The notes under the pieces are model-generated. The model saw only the letters and a program-made list of their open reading frames with translations. It had not been told where the DNA came from and did not search any database. From NCBI RefSeq assembly GCF_024172125.1, contig NZ_JAMZEA010000014.1, positions 62,001 through 126,000 on the forward strand: a stretch of 64,000 bases of DNA. Direction: 5' to 3'. Source of the stretch: Actinomadura rupiterrae (lineage in GTDB: Bacteria; Actinomycetota; Actinomycetes; Streptosporangiales; Streptosporangiaceae). Shown here in pieces: positions 8,634-17,467 of the stretch. Position 1 is the first letter of the stretch, and every line of letters starts with the position of its first letter. Both the position numbers and the translations under genes were made by a program.

Positions 8634-9065
8634 ATGACCACGACGGACGAGACCGAGCTCCGGCAGCACATCGACAAGGTGGTCGAGGGGATCGGCGCCA
8701 AGGACATCAAGGCCCTGGAGCGGCTGTACGCCCCGGGCGTCGTGTCCTTCGATGTCGAACCGCCGCTGCAGCACGTGGGGCGGGCGGCCAAGATGGAGAA
8801 CTGGTCGCGAGCGTTCGCGTTCTTCGACGAGATCTCCTACGAGGTGCGCGACCTGGCGCTCACCGCGGGGGCGGACGTCGCGTTCGGGCACGCCTTCGGC
8901 CGGCTCAGCGGCACCCTCCGGCACGGCACGCCGACGGACGGCATGTGGGTGCGGGTCACCTTCTGCTTCCAGAAGATCGACGGCGCCTGGCTGATCGTCC
9001 ACGACCAGGCGTCCGTCCCCTTCGACATCGCCACCGGCAGGGGCGTGTCCGACCTGGAGCCGTGA
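8634..9065 (+). CDS. SnoaL-like / NTF2-fold protein
   Basis: The 143-residue single-domain protein matches the SnoaL_3-type ketosteroid-isomerase-like fold: an N-terminal helix pair (LRQHIDKVVEGIGAKDIKA), LYAPGVVSFDVEPPLQHVGR, then alternating beta strands ending VTFCFQKIDGAWLIVHDQAS. Proteins of this group bind small hydrophobic ligands or act as minor isomerases. The substrate cannot be told. A GGAAGG Shine-Dalgarno lies 8 nt before the ATG. It follows the phosphatase by 63 bp on the same strand and may share its transcript. Confidence 0.82.
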   Translation: MTTTDETELRQHIDKVVEGIGAKDIKALERLYAPGVVSFDVEPPLQHVGRAAKMENWSRAFAFFDEISYEVRDLALTAGADVAFGHAFGRLSGTLRHGTPTDGMWVRVTFCFQKIDGAWLIVHDQASVPFDIATGRGVSDLEP

Positions 9066-9104
9066 CCGGCCGCAAGCCCCTTCGGCATGCCGGGCCGCCC
9101 GGGC

Positions 9105-9476
9105 TCAGGCGGGTTCGAGGCGCAGCGTGGTGCCCCGTGGACCGGGCTGCGTCATCGGCTCGGCCCACGGCGTGCTGCCGTACTTCTTGAGGTAGGCCGC
9201 GTCGATCTCGTCGTTGACGAACGGCTCGGTGGTGTTGACGAACGTGACGTCCCGGACCAGCCCCGCGACCTCGATCCTCCCGCGGTGGCTGGTCTCGGCC
9301 GTCCGGTACCAGTGTCCCTCGGGCCCGTTGGCCGAGCGGACGTACAGGTCGTCGCCGTTGCGGACGACCCAGATCGTGGTCGGGCGGCGCGCGGCGCCGT
9401 CGCGGCCCTCGGGAGCGATCCGGATCTCGGCCGCCTCGCCGATGCGGGTCAGGTCTTCAGCGCTCCATGTCTTCAT
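9105..9476 (-). CDS. DUF2255 family protein
   Basis: This is a 123-residue protein of the DUF2255 family, with the typical order WSAEDLTRIGEAAEIRIA, then TTIWVVRNGDDLYVRSANG, WYRTAETSHRGRI and a C-terminal DAAYLKKYG. The split-barrel-like fold resembles deazaflavin- or FMN-binding nitroreductase relatives. The role is unknown. It is divergent from the TetR gene with only 36 bp between the start codons, so the TetR protein is very likely its repressor. Confidence 0.85.
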   Translation of the reverse strand: MKTWSAEDLTRIGEAAEIRIAPEGRDGAARRPTTIWVVRNGDDLYVRSANGPEGHWYRTAETSHRGRIEVAGLVRDVTFVNTTEPFVNDEIDAAYLKKYGSTPWAEPMTQPGPRGTTLRLEPA

Positions 9477-9512
9477 CCCGGGGTGATTCCCCGCGGGCGG
9501 TAGGTTGCGGTC

Positions 9513-10073
9513 ATGGCAAAGGCACGGCGCGGTCCGTATTCGAAGGGCATCGCCCGCCGTGCGGAGATCCTCCGGGTCGCGCTGGAGGCCTACCAGGCGT
9601 CCGGACGGCAGGGGCCGTCCCTGAAGTGCATCGCCGACCACGCCGGGCTCACCGAGGCGGGCGTGCTGCACTACTTCGGCAGCAAGGACGAGCTGCTCGT
9701 CGAGGTCCTGGTGGCGCGGGACCGCGAGTACGCCGAGAAGTACGACCTCACCACCGCCGAAGGCACCTGGGCGCTGCTCGCGCACACCGCGCAGACGCCC
9801 GGCCTGGTCAAGCTGTTCGTGGACATGACGGCCGCGGCGGCCGACCCCGCGCATCCGGCGCACGCGTTCATGCAGCGCCGGACCAGCGCGATCCTCGATC
9901 TGATCGCCCGCCGGTACGGGCCGGGCAAGGAGTGGGAGGCGCGCGTCCTGCTCGCCGCCGCCGAGGGGCTGCAGATCCGGTGGCTGCGCGACCCGTCCAC
10001 CGACGTCATCGGCGATCTCCAGCGGCTGACCGTCGCGCTCGGCCTGGAGACCGGCTCCCCCGAACCGCTGTGA
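9513..10073 (+). CDS. TetR-family regulator, divergent from DUF2255
   Basis: The 186-residue protein has a clear TetR helix-turn-helix in residues 10-60 (ILRVALEAYQASG, then IADHAGLTEAGVLHYFGSKD). The C-terminal ligand domain is of the type seen in many actinobacterial TetR proteins. It probably represses its own promoter and the divergent DUF2255 gene through the shared 36-bp spacer. Confidence 0.88.
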   Translation: MAKARRGPYSKGIARRAEILRVALEAYQASGRQGPSLKCIADHAGLTEAGVLHYFGSKDELLVEVLVARDREYAEKYDLTTAEGTWALLAHTAQTPGLVKLFVDMTAAAADPAHPAHAFMQRRTSAILDLIARRYGPGKEWEARVLLAAAEGLQIRWLRDPSTDVIGDLQRLTVALGLETGSPEPL

Positions 10074-10426
10074 ACGCCCGTCCGGACGGTGACGGGCATT
10101 GCCATCCAGACGGTGGCGGCCGTGGCCGCGCGGGCGGTGACGGCCGTGGCCGCGCGGACGGTGACGGGCGTCTCGGCGGCGGCATAAACCTAGCGGCGCA
10201 AGGTTTTTGACTTTAGGGTGGGCGGGCCGCGAACCAGGACGCGCGTTGGATCATCCCAGGAACGGGGACCCCATCCGCCCCACGGATGCGGGCCCGGCAT
10301 GGACGGCGTACGAACCCGAGCAGACCAGAACGAGCTGGAGTGGGCCTATGACGCGCAGCGACACCGATTTCGACCGGGCCGGACGGGCCGGGTTCCGCGC
10401 CGCGCGGCCGCGCTGAGATCCGCGCG
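10074..10426. other. Intergenic region with short GC repeats and a possible leader peptide
   Basis: The 353-bp spacer between TetR and the SARP gene holds an imperfect 24-bp tandem repeat (about 10111-10170, units ggTGRCGGCCGTGGCCGCGCGG). It also has an inverted repeat AACCT/AGGTT at 10188-10206 next to a TTGACT. A 22-codon frame (10348-10416, ATG preceded by GGAG) ends 10 nt before the SARP ATG and could be a leader peptide. I see no other gene. Confidence 0.35.
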
Positions 10427-12889
10427 ATGTATCAGGTTCAGCTCCTGGGAGCGCTCCGCCTCACCCGCGACGGGCACGAGCTGCGCCCGGGCGGTCCGCT
10501 GCAGCAGGCCGTCCTGGCGATGCTGGCACTGCGCGTCGGGCGACGCTGCGGGCCGGACGAGCTGGTCGACGGGCTGTGGGGCGACGCTCCCCCGAACCAC
10601 GCGCTCGGAACGCTGCGCAACTACGCCTACCGCCTCCGCACGGTCCTCGGTAAGGACCAGGACGTCCTGGTGTCGGTGCAGGGCGGGTACCTTCTGGACC
10701 TTCCCGCCGACACAGTGGACGTCGTCCGGTTCGAGCGCCTGGCCCGCGACGCCGAACGGGCGCGGTCCGACGGCGACCTCGTCCGCGCCCGCCGCCTCTA
10801 CGACGAGGCGTTGCCGCTGTGGCGGGGCGTCCCGCTCGCCGGTGTGGCCGGTCCGCATGCCGAGCACCAGCGCGACCGGCTCCGGCACCTCCATCTCGAC
10901 ACCCGCCTCGCCGCGCTCCGCTGCGTCGACGACCTGGGCGACCACGCGCGGGTCGCCGCCGACCTGGAACCGCTGATCGCGGCGCATCCGCTGCGCGAGG
11001 ACCTGCGGGCCCTGCGCATGCGGGCCCTCTACCGGGCCGGGCGCACCGCCGACGCCCTGGCCGCCTACACCGAGGCGCACGAGGTGCTGTCGGACGAGCT
11101 GGGCCTCGACCCCGGGCAGGAGCTGTCGGAGCTGCGGGACCGCATCCTCGCGGGCGGCAGCCTGGACGAGGCCAGGACGGCCCAGCCCGTCCTCCCGTCC
11201 GAGGTGCCGGTCGGCGCGGTGCCGACGCCGCGCCAGCTGCCGCCCGTCCCGGCCGACCTCACCGGACGCGCCAAGCTGCGCGAGGCCGTCGTGGAGGCGC
11301 TGGCCCCGGACGAGGGCTGCGTCCCGGTCGCGGTGCTGACCGGGATCGGCGGTGTCGGCAAGACCACCCTCGCCCTGGACGCGGGCCACCGGCGCAGCGC
11401 CGACTACCCCGACGGCCAGCTCTACGCGGAACTGCGCGGCGCGGGCCCGGAGCCGGTCACGCCCGACGGCGTGCTGCTGGACTTCCTGCTCGCGCTGGGG
11501 ATGCCCGCCGCCGAGATCCCGGCGTCGCTGGCGGCGCGCGCGGCGTCCTACCGGTCCCTGCTCGCCGACCGGAAGGTGCTGGTGGTGCTGGACAACGCGG
11601 CGAGCACCGCGCAGATCCAGCCGCTGCTTCCCGCCACGCCCGGCACCGCCGTGCTGGTGACGTCCCGGCGCCGCATCCTGCCCGTGGCCGGTGCGCGCCG
11701 GTTCGAGGTGGGCTTGCCGCCGCGCGCCGAGGCGCTGGCGATGCTGTCCCGGTTCGCGGGGGCCGATCAAGTGGCGGCCGAGCCGGAGAAGGCGGCCGAG
11801 CTGGCCCGGCTGTGCGGCTGGCTCCCGCTGGCGCTGCGCATCGTCGGCGCGCGGATCGCCGCCCGTCCCGAACGCGGCCTTCCGGCGATGCTCGCCCGCA
11901 TGACCGACGCCGGGCGCCGCCTGACCGAGCTGCGCGCCGGGGACCTGTCGGTCGAGGCGTCCCTGGACCTGGGGTACGCGGCGCTGACCCCCGACCAGGC
12001 GCACGCGCTGCGCCGCTGCGCGCTGCTTCCGGGCGCGGGGTTCACCGTCCCGGTGGCCGCCGCGCTGCTCGACCAGCCCGAGCACCAGGCCGAGGACCTG
12101 CTGGAGCACCTGGTCGACGCGGGACTGCTGGAACCGCACGGCGCCGACCGGTTCCGCCTGCACGACCTGGTCCGGCTGTTCGCCCAGCGGCGCGGCGAGG
12201 TGGAGGACGGCGCGGACGAGCGCGACGCGGCGCTGCTGCGCGTCGGCGGCTTCCTTCTGGACGCGCTGGGCCAGGCGCTGTCGGCGCCCGCCACCAGCCT
12301 GGCGGTCGTCGCGCGGCTGTTCGCCGACGGGCGCGACGAGGCCGGTTTCGCCGACGGCGCGCAGGCGCACGCCTGGCTGCTCGCCGAGCACGACCTGCTG
12401 TGCTCGACGCTGGAGCTGATCCTCAAGACCGTCCCGGCGGGGCTGCGGCAGGCGGTGGACGCGCTGGCGCTGCTCGGTATCAGCGGCCTGTTCGAGGGCG
12501 GCGCCCACCAGGACGCGGTGGAGCGGCTCGTGGACCGGGCCGTCGATGTGGCCCGGGCCGCGGGCGACCCGACCGCCGAGACCCGCGCCCTGCACACCCG
12601 CGCCTGGGTGTCCTACCTGAACCGGGACATGACCGAGGCCGAGGCCGACCTGCGCACCGCGCTGCGCCGCGCGTCCGAGCACCGCGTCCCGCTCATCCCG
12701 CACATGTCCGGCGTGCTGCTGACGGTCATGCTCGCGGAGCTGGGACGGGTGGACGAGGCGGGCCTGGCGTTCGCCGAGGCGTCCCGGCACCCCTGCGGGG
12801 AGCTGCGGCCGGTCTCCACGGCGAGCACGTGGCGGAAGCTCGCGAGCCGGGACGGCCGGGAGAGGCAGGCGTGCGCCACGCCCGGCTGA
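10427..12889 (+). CDS. AfsR/SARP-type transcriptional regulator (BTAD-NB-ARC-TPR)
   Basis: The 820-residue protein starts with an OmpR-like winged helix (residues 1-95, RLTRDGHELRPGGPLQQAVLA). A bacterial transcriptional activation domain follows (about 100-245, ending GLDPGQELSELRDRIL), then an NB-ARC ATPase with P-loop GIGGVGKTT near residue 306 and VLVVLDNAAS as Walker B. Degenerate TPR helices form the C-terminus. This is the layout of AfsR-like pathway or global activators of secondary metabolism. No biosynthetic cluster is adjacent. The nearest large locus is the contractile injection system that converges on it, and a regulatory link is only a guess. Confidence 0.9.
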   Translation: MYQVQLLGALRLTRDGHELRPGGPLQQAVLAMLALRVGRRCGPDELVDGLWGDAPPNHALGTLRNYAYRLRTVLGKDQDVLVSVQGGYLLDLPADTVDVVRFERLARDAERARSDGDLVRARRLYDEALPLWRGVPLAGVAGPHAEHQRDRLRHLHLDTRLAALRCVDDLGDHARVAADLEPLIAAHPLREDLRALRMRALYRAGRTADALAAYTEAHEVLSDELGLDPGQELSELRDRILAGGSLDEARTAQPVLPSEVPVGAVPTPRQLPPVPADLTGRAKLREAVVEALAPDEGCVPVAVLTGIGGVGKTTLALDAGHRRSADYPDGQLYAELRGAGPEPVTPDGVLLDFLLALGMPAAEIPASLAARAASYRSLLADRKVLVVLDNAASTAQIQPLLPATPGTAVLVTSRRRILPVAGARRFEVGLPPRAEALAMLSRFAGADQVAAEPEKAAELARLCGWLPLALRIVGARIAARPERGLPAMLARMTDAGRRLTELRAGDLSVEASLDLGYAALTPDQAHALRRCALLPGAGFTVPVAAALLDQPEHQAEDLLEHLVDAGLLEPHGADRFRLHDLVRLFAQRRGEVEDGADERDAALLRVGGFLLDALGQALSAPATSLAVVARLFADGRDEAGFADGAQAHAWLLAEHDLLCSTLELILKTVPAGLRQAVDALALLGISGLFEGGAHQDAVERLVDRAVDVARAAGDPTAETRALHTRAWVSYLNRDMTEAEADLRTALRRASEHRVPLIPHMSGVLLTVMLAELGRVDEAGLAFAEASRHPCGELRPVSTASTWRKLASRDGRERQACATPG

Positions 12890-12908
12890 CCCGTCCCGCG
12901 ACGCACCG

Positions 12909-12941
12909 CCGGCCGCCGCCCTCGCCGGGGGCGGCGGCCGG
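12909..12941. terminator. Bidirectional hairpin between SARP and CIS locus
   Basis: A 13-bp perfect stem (CCGGCCGCCGCCC paired with GGGCGGCGGCCGG) with a 7-nt loop fills the 52-bp gap between two convergent stop codons. There is no U-tract, as is common for actinobacterial terminators. Confidence 0.7.
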
Positions 12942-14363
12942 TCAGAGGCTGCTGCCCGCAAGGGAACGGCCGAAGAACTCGATCTCGGTGATGCCGACCT
13001 GGACGGTGGGTCCGGCGCCGTAGGCGGCCTCCAGCGTCAGCCGCGCCTTCACCACCTTGCGAGCCCGCAGCCGCAACTTCTGCGGGCCGGCCGCGTCGTC
13101 CAGGCGGAGCGTGCGGGTGACCGTCTTGCCGTCCGACGAGGTGAGCAGCGCCTGGATGACCTGCGGCCGGGCCTGCTTGGCGAACTGGTCGGGCTGCTTG
13201 GACACGCCGGGCGTGATGATCACGTTGAGCAGGTCGCGCGGCTGGCCGAACGTCACCTCCAGGAACTGGCCCGCGCCGCTGCCGCCGTAGCCGTCCCCCC
13301 AGAACGTGTCGTTCAGCCCGTCGAACGCCAGCTGCGGACCGTGCACCGGATCCGAGTGCGACGCCTTGGACGTGCTGACGCTGATCGGCGCGCGCTTGGC
13401 GAAGTGCGCGACGACCCCGTTCACGGCATCGTCGGAGTAGGCGACGCCCGTGCCGACCACGCCGACGCCGAGGATCGCGGCGCAGGTCATGCCGAGCACG
13501 CGGCCCAGCCCGCGGCGCAGGCGCGGCCGCTCCCCCGCCCACGGCGTCTCGGTGTTGCCGGGCTCCAGGATCCGCCGCCACCACGGGCGGGTGCGCGAGC
13601 CCGCCGGGTCGGCCGCGGTCAGGCTCATCGCGCACTTGCGGCAGAAGTGGCGGTCGCGCGGGTTGGGGGTGTCGCACCAGGGGCAGACGATGCCGCCGAT
13701 GACGGGCTGGTCCTCCAGCATCCGCACCTGCGGACGGGCCGGTTCGGGCCGTCCGGGCAGCACCGGCGCCACGTGCGGGGCCCGCTGCGCGGCGGGCCGC
13801 TGCTCCTCCAGCGGGACGAGCAGGCTGCGCGCCCGCTCAGCGGTCTCGGGGCCCAGCTGCCGGTTCGAAGCGTCCTGGCTCGACTGCCGGTCCGCGGCGT
13901 CCTGGCTTGGCTGCCGTTCAGCAGCGGCCTTGTCGCCGGGCCGACCTTCCGGAGCCTCGGGGCCGAAGCGGCGGTTCGCCGGCGCCTCCGAGCCGGACGA
14001 CGCGTCCGAGCCGGGCGCCTTCGCCGGAGCTGACGGGAGCCGCAGGTCCGCGCGGGTTTCGATGACCGGAGGGTTCGCCGACGCGGACGCGGGCGGGAAG
14101 GCGGTGGCGGCGGGCGGTTCGCGCCGGACGGGTGTCGGCTGCGGGCCGTCCCCGGCGAGCGCCCGCGAGATGGCCGACTCCCCGGCGGCTGCGGGTTCCT
14201 CGGCCGGGCCGGGCAGCGTCGGCGCCTCGCTCTCGGGTCCGGCCAGGGACGGCTGCGCGGGCTGGGCCCGGTCGCCCCAGTCCAGCACCGCGCCGCAGAT
14301 GTCGCAGAACGATCCGGACTGCCGGGTCGCCCCGCATTCCGGGCAGGTGTCCTTGGCGGTCAT
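12942..14363 (-). CDS. Zinc-ribbon membrane protein with discoidin/NADase-type glycan-binding-like domain (CisA-like)
   Basis: The 473-residue protein has two CxxC...CxxC zinc ribbons (CPECGATRQSGSFCDICG near the N-terminus and CPWCDTPNPRDRHFCRKC near the middle). They are joined by a long Pro/Ala/Glu linker with QDAADRQSSQDASNRQ-like repeats. A single membrane helix follows (MTCAAILGVGVVGTGVAY), then a C-terminal about 150-residue beta domain (LAFDGLNDTFWGDGYGGSGA...LEVTFGQPRDLLNVIITPG) resembling discoidin/NADase-type glycan-binding domains. It is the last gene of the CIS locus, and its start overlaps the tail protein I stop by 4 bp. The layout (cytoplasmic N-terminus, external sugar-binding-like C-terminus) resembles the Streptomyces CIS membrane-recruitment factor CisA. 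That equivalence is inference. Confidence 0.72.
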   Translation of the reverse strand: MTAKDTCPECGATRQSGSFCDICGAVLDWGDRAQPAQPSLAGPESEAPTLPGPAEEPAAAGESAISRALAGDGPQPTPVRREPPAATAFPPASASANPPVIETRADLRLPSAPAKAPGSDASSGSEAPANRRFGPEAPEGRPGDKAAAERQPSQDAADRQSSQDASNRQLGPETAERARSLLVPLEEQRPAAQRAPHVAPVLPGRPEPARPQVRMLEDQPVIGGIVCPWCDTPNPRDRHFCRKCAMSLTAADPAGSRTRPWWRRILEPGNTETPWAGERPRLRRGLGRVLGMTCAAILGVGVVGTGVAYSDDAVNGVVAHFAKRAPISVSTSKASHSDPVHGPQLAFDGLNDTFWGDGYGGSGAGQFLEVTFGQPRDLLNVIITPGVSKQPDQFAKQARPQVIQALLTSSDGKTVTRTLRLDDAAGPQKLRLRARKVVKARLTLEAAYGAGPTVQVGITEIEFFGRSLAGSSL

Positions 14364-15019
14364 CGCCCGCTCTCCTCGTCGGTCGTGGTCGCAGCGTCAG
14401 GGCCGGTCGCAGCGCCGGGGCCGGTCGCAGCGTCAGGGCCGGTCGCAGCGCCGGTGGCGGCCGCCCGCCGGACCGGCGCGGTCAGCGGCAGGACGTGGAC
14501 GCGGTAGGGCACGTGGGCGGGGCGCGCGGCGGCCACCAGGTCCTCCAGCCGCCGCACGTCCACAGCGCCGGGGTCGGGCACCTTCAGGAAGACCTCCAGG
14601 CGCGGCTCGGGCTCGCCGGGGATCACGCCGAGCGGGCGGGCCGACCAGGCGGCCCCGCCGCTTTCGATGATCTCCGGGTCGACGCCGAACGCCAGCCGGA
14701 TCGCGGCGGCGAGGCCGCGCCGGGTGCCGCGCAGCCGGTGCAGCCGGGCGGCCATCGCGACCGTCCCCCGCGCCTGCAGCTCCGGTTCGTCCCCGGACAG
14801 CTCAGCGCCGACCCAGCCGCCGAGCCACGTGACGAAGTCGGGCGGCGCCAGGTGCGGGGAGAAGTAGGCCTCCAGGCAGTCCAGCACCGACAGGACGGGG
14901 GCGAACACCTCGTCCAGTCCGGCGGTGAAGCGCTGCGCCAGGTCGTCCTCGGCGAACACGGCGGGCAGGTGGTCGGCCAGCGGCCACGGCGTGCCGAGGC
15001 CGTCCACGCCCTGCCTCAC
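14360..15019 (-). CDS. CIS baseplate protein, phage tail protein I (P2 gpI) family
   Basis: The 219-residue protein matches tail protein I: PWPLADHLPAVFAEDDLAQR and a VLSVLDCLEAYFSPHLAPPD stretch, then FVTWLGGWVG, LHRLRGTRRGLAAAIRLAFG and a C-terminal beta region EPRLEVFLKVPDP. The family forms part of the baseplate wedge next to baseplate J. The start is a GTG at 15019, placed by a 4-bp GTGA overlap with the baseplate J stop. The last about 30 residues (AATGPD/AATGPG repeats, 14386-14454) are not part of the family and come from an 18-bp tandem repeat. Confidence 0.88.
   Translation of the reverse strand: MRQGVDGLGTPWPLADHLPAVFAEDDLAQRFTAGLDEVFAPVLSVLDCLEAYFSPHLAPPDFVTWLGGWVGAELSGDEPELQARGTVAMAARLHRLRGTRRGLAAAIRLAFGVDPEIIESGGAAWSARPLGVIPGEPEPRLEVFLKVPDPGAVDVRRLEDLVAAARPAHVPYRVHVLPLTAPVRRAAATGAATGPDAATGPGAATGPDAATTTDEESGR
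14386..14454 (-). repeat. 18-bp tandem repeats in the 3' end of tail protein I gene
   Basis: Three full units at 14401-14418, 14419-14436 and 14437-14454 (GGCCGGTCGCAGCG followed by TCAG or CCGG) and a partial unit at 14386 encode alternating AATGPD and AATGPG hexapeptides just before the stop codon. Confidence 0.8.
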
Positions 15020-16968
15020 TGCTTGCCGCCCAGCACGCGGACCTTGTGGTCGTGGGAGAACAGCAGCGCGGCGGCCGAGATGTCGATCCGGTCCACGGCC
15101 TCGCCGCGCTTGCCGGTGAGCGGGTCGGCGGCGTGCAGCCGCACCTCGTCCACCAGCTCGACGCCGGGGACGCGCTGCAGCGCCGCGAACACCTCGCCCG
15201 CCTGGAGCGGGCGGCCGAACGGCCAGCCGCGGCCGTCCGCGCCGCCGGTCAGCGGGTCCAGGTGCGCGTAAAGGGCGGCGAGCGCGGCGGCGCGGACCCG
15301 CTCGGCCTCGGCGGAGGCGAACGCGTGCAGCGTCGCGACGACCGTGACGCCCTGGTAGAACGGCGGCCCGACGGCCAGCCGGACCCCGATCGGACGCCGG
15401 TCGTCCAGGTAGCGGGTGATGCGGGCGAGCAGGTCGTCGCCCGGGACCAGGTGCTCGAACCGGAGCCGCCCGCCCGCGTCGGGGACGGCCTGCGGCACCA
15501 CCAGCACCCGCACCGCGCCGACGCCCGCCTCGTCCACCGGCAGGCAGCGCAGCCGGGCCGCCTCGGGCGCGGCGCGCCGGGCCAGCTCCTCGTAGTCGCG
15601 CGGGGTGACCGCGCGGTCCTGGGCGCGCAGCGTGATCGGCGCGCGGCGGCGCGCCTCGTCGAGCGTCTCGGCGTCGACGCCGCCGCGCGCCGCCTCCCGG
15701 TTGGTGACGCGGGCGACGTACGGGATGGAGCTGCGCAGCACGCACAGCGCGCCGCGCGCGACGTTGCCCGCGTGCCCGCCGCCGGTGCGGTAGGACCGGG
15801 CGCGCAGCACCGCGCCCTTCTCCGGGACGGCCCCGTACTGCCGCAGCCCGCCGTCGGCGAGCCGCACCGCCGGGCCGAACGACACCTCGCCGGTCGCCGA
15901 GTCGAGGCGGACGTGCCGGTCGTCCGGGCCGGACGCGGCGAAGTGGTCGACGACCTGCCAGGTCGTCCAGCCGTCGGCGGCCGACGACTCCAGCACCAGC
16001 GGCGGCGATCCGGCCACGACGGGCGTGCGGGACAGCTCGAAGCGCTGCCCCGGCACCCCGGCGGACTCGCCGAGCGGCTCGTCGGTGACCAGCTCGGCGT
16101 GCACGGCCCCGGTCGTCCCGCCGATCGTGGCGGCCTCGGCCGACCGGACGGTCGGCGACACCGAGTAGAACGGCTGGCCCGGACGCGGCTCCAGCACGCG
16201 GCAGCGCAGCCAGCCCGCCTCGTGCGCGCCGAGCCGCGACACGATGTGCCCGGCCGGGACGTGCAGGACGATCTCGCCGGGCCGGTTCAGCCCGCCGGTG
16301 CCGTCGCCGTCCACCTCGCACTCGCGCCAGCCGGTCGCCGTCCACGCCTCCCACACCAGCGGCGGCTGGCGCGGGTCGACGCCGACGCCGTCCACGCGGC
16401 TGTCCAGGCGCAGCAGCACCGCGCAGGACGGCACCGCCGCGGTCAGGCCGAACGCCAGCACGTCGCCCGGGCGCGGCGGCCCGCCGAAGCAGTCGACGTC
16501 CTTGCCCTCCAGCAGGTCGGCGGTGCGGTCGGTGAGCGGGCCGTCCTGGCGCTGCACGCCGAGCCGGTCCAGCTCGCACGGGACCACCTCCAGCGCGTCC
16601 TCGGTGGTGAAGACGGTCGACTCCTCGGTCTCGGTGCGCGCCGTCGCGACCTCGGTGTGCGGCGGCAGCGTGACCGGGAGCTCCTGCGGCGCCGACAGCC
16701 AGAACGTCACGTCCGTGCGGGCCGCGGACGGCGGCAGCAGCGTGATGCCCAGCAGGTCCAGGAACGCCAGGTAGTTCTTGTCCGGGACGCGGTTGAGCCG
16801 GTAGACGATCTGGTCGGCCATGTGCGCGACGGCCTCGATCAGCGTCACGCCCGGGTCGGACACGTTGTGGTCGGTCCACTCGGGCGCGCGCCGCTGGATG
16901 TAGCGCTTGGCGTCGTCGACGAACTGCTGGAAGTGCCGGTCGTCGAGGTTGGGCGAGGGCAGGGCCAT
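15016..16968 (-). CDS. CIS baseplate J-like protein
   Basis: The 650-residue protein begins MALPSPNLDDRHFQQFVDDA and has the baseplate J opening IQRRAPEWTDHNVSDPGVTL, then IEAVAHMADQIVYRLNRVP, and a C-terminal wedge region with ITLRAQDRAVTPRDYEELAR, LVVPQ and VELVDEVRL. In contractile systems this is the large wedge protein that links gp25 and tail protein I around the spike. The ATG at 16968 overlaps the gp25 stop by one base (TGATG), and its own stop overlaps the next gene by 4 bp, so translation is coupled through the baseplate genes. The length is in the normal range for actinobacterial CIS. Confidence 0.92.
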   Translation of the reverse strand: MALPSPNLDDRHFQQFVDDAKRYIQRRAPEWTDHNVSDPGVTLIEAVAHMADQIVYRLNRVPDKNYLAFLDLLGITLLPPSAARTDVTFWLSAPQELPVTLPPHTEVATARTETEESTVFTTEDALEVVPCELDRLGVQRQDGPLTDRTADLLEGKDVDCFGGPPRPGDVLAFGLTAAVPSCAVLLRLDSRVDGVGVDPRQPPLVWEAWTATGWRECEVDGDGTGGLNRPGEIVLHVPAGHIVSRLGAHEAGWLRCRVLEPRPGQPFYSVSPTVRSAEAATIGGTTGAVHAELVTDEPLGESAGVPGQRFELSRTPVVAGSPPLVLESSAADGWTTWQVVDHFAASGPDDRHVRLDSATGEVSFGPAVRLADGGLRQYGAVPEKGAVLRARSYRTGGGHAGNVARGALCVLRSSIPYVARVTNREAARGGVDAETLDEARRRAPITLRAQDRAVTPRDYEELARRAAPEAARLRCLPVDEAGVGAVRVLVVPQAVPDAGGRLRFEHLVPGDDLLARITRYLDDRRPIGVRLAVGPPFYQGVTVVATLHAFASAEAERVRAAALAALYAHLDPLTGGADGRGWPFGRPLQAGEVFAALQRVPGVELVDEVRLHAADPLTGKRGEAVDRIDISAAALLFSHDHKVRVLGGKQ

Positions 16969-17417
16969 CAGCCGGCAGCCCTTTCGTCGGTCGCGGAGGG
17001 GTCGGCGGGGTCGGCCGGGCCGTCGTGGCGCGGGATCACGTAGAAGGGGAAGACCAGGTTGCGCGGGTTGTTGGTGCCGCGGATCCGGTACCGGACGTCG
17101 ATGTAGAGCACCCCGACGTCCTCGGCGTCGGCGGTGACCAGGACGTCCTCGACCTCGATGCGCGGCTCCCAGCGGTCCAGGCTCGTCCGCACCTCGTACC
17201 CGATGCGTCCGGCGGTCTCCTCGTTGACCGGGGCGAACACCATGTCGTGCACGGCGCAGCCGAACTCGGGGCGGGTGGGCCGCTCGCCCGGCGCGGTCGC
17301 CAGCACCAGGCGCATCGCCTCCTCGATCTCCCGCTCCCCGGTCACCAGCGCGATGCCGCCCGAGGCGCTGACGCGCATCGGGAAGCCCCAACCCGCGCCG
17401 ACGAACTGTTCCCCCAT
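16968..17417 (-). CDS. CIS baseplate wedge protein, GPW/gp25 family
   Basis: This is a 149-residue member of the gp25-like family: GWGFPMRVSASGGIALVTG near the N-terminus, EIEEAMRLVLATAPGERPTR, the conserved FGCAVHDMVFAPVNE, and EPRIEVEDVLVTAD. The protein initiates baseplate-sheath contact in contractile tails. It lies 50 bp after the VgrG-like spike gene and directly before baseplate J with a one-base stop/start overlap. The C-terminal Pro/Asp tail is unremarkable. Confidence 0.92.
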   Translation of the reverse strand: MGEQFVGAGWGFPMRVSASGGIALVTGEREIEEAMRLVLATAPGERPTRPEFGCAVHDMVFAPVNEETAGRIGYEVRTSLDRWEPRIEVEDVLVTADAEDVGVLYIDVRYRIRGTNNPRNLVFPFYVIPRHDGPADPADPSATDERAAG

Positions 17418-17467
17418 CGTTCCCTCTCGTCCTGTCCTTGCCGTGCGCCGTCCGCTGCCGCCGCCGG

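Noticed and set aside
15046..17043. 665-codon plus-strand frame opposite baseplate J
   Set aside because: The minus strand encodes a clear baseplate J protein with coupled stop/start junctions. The plus frame has no recognisable motif.
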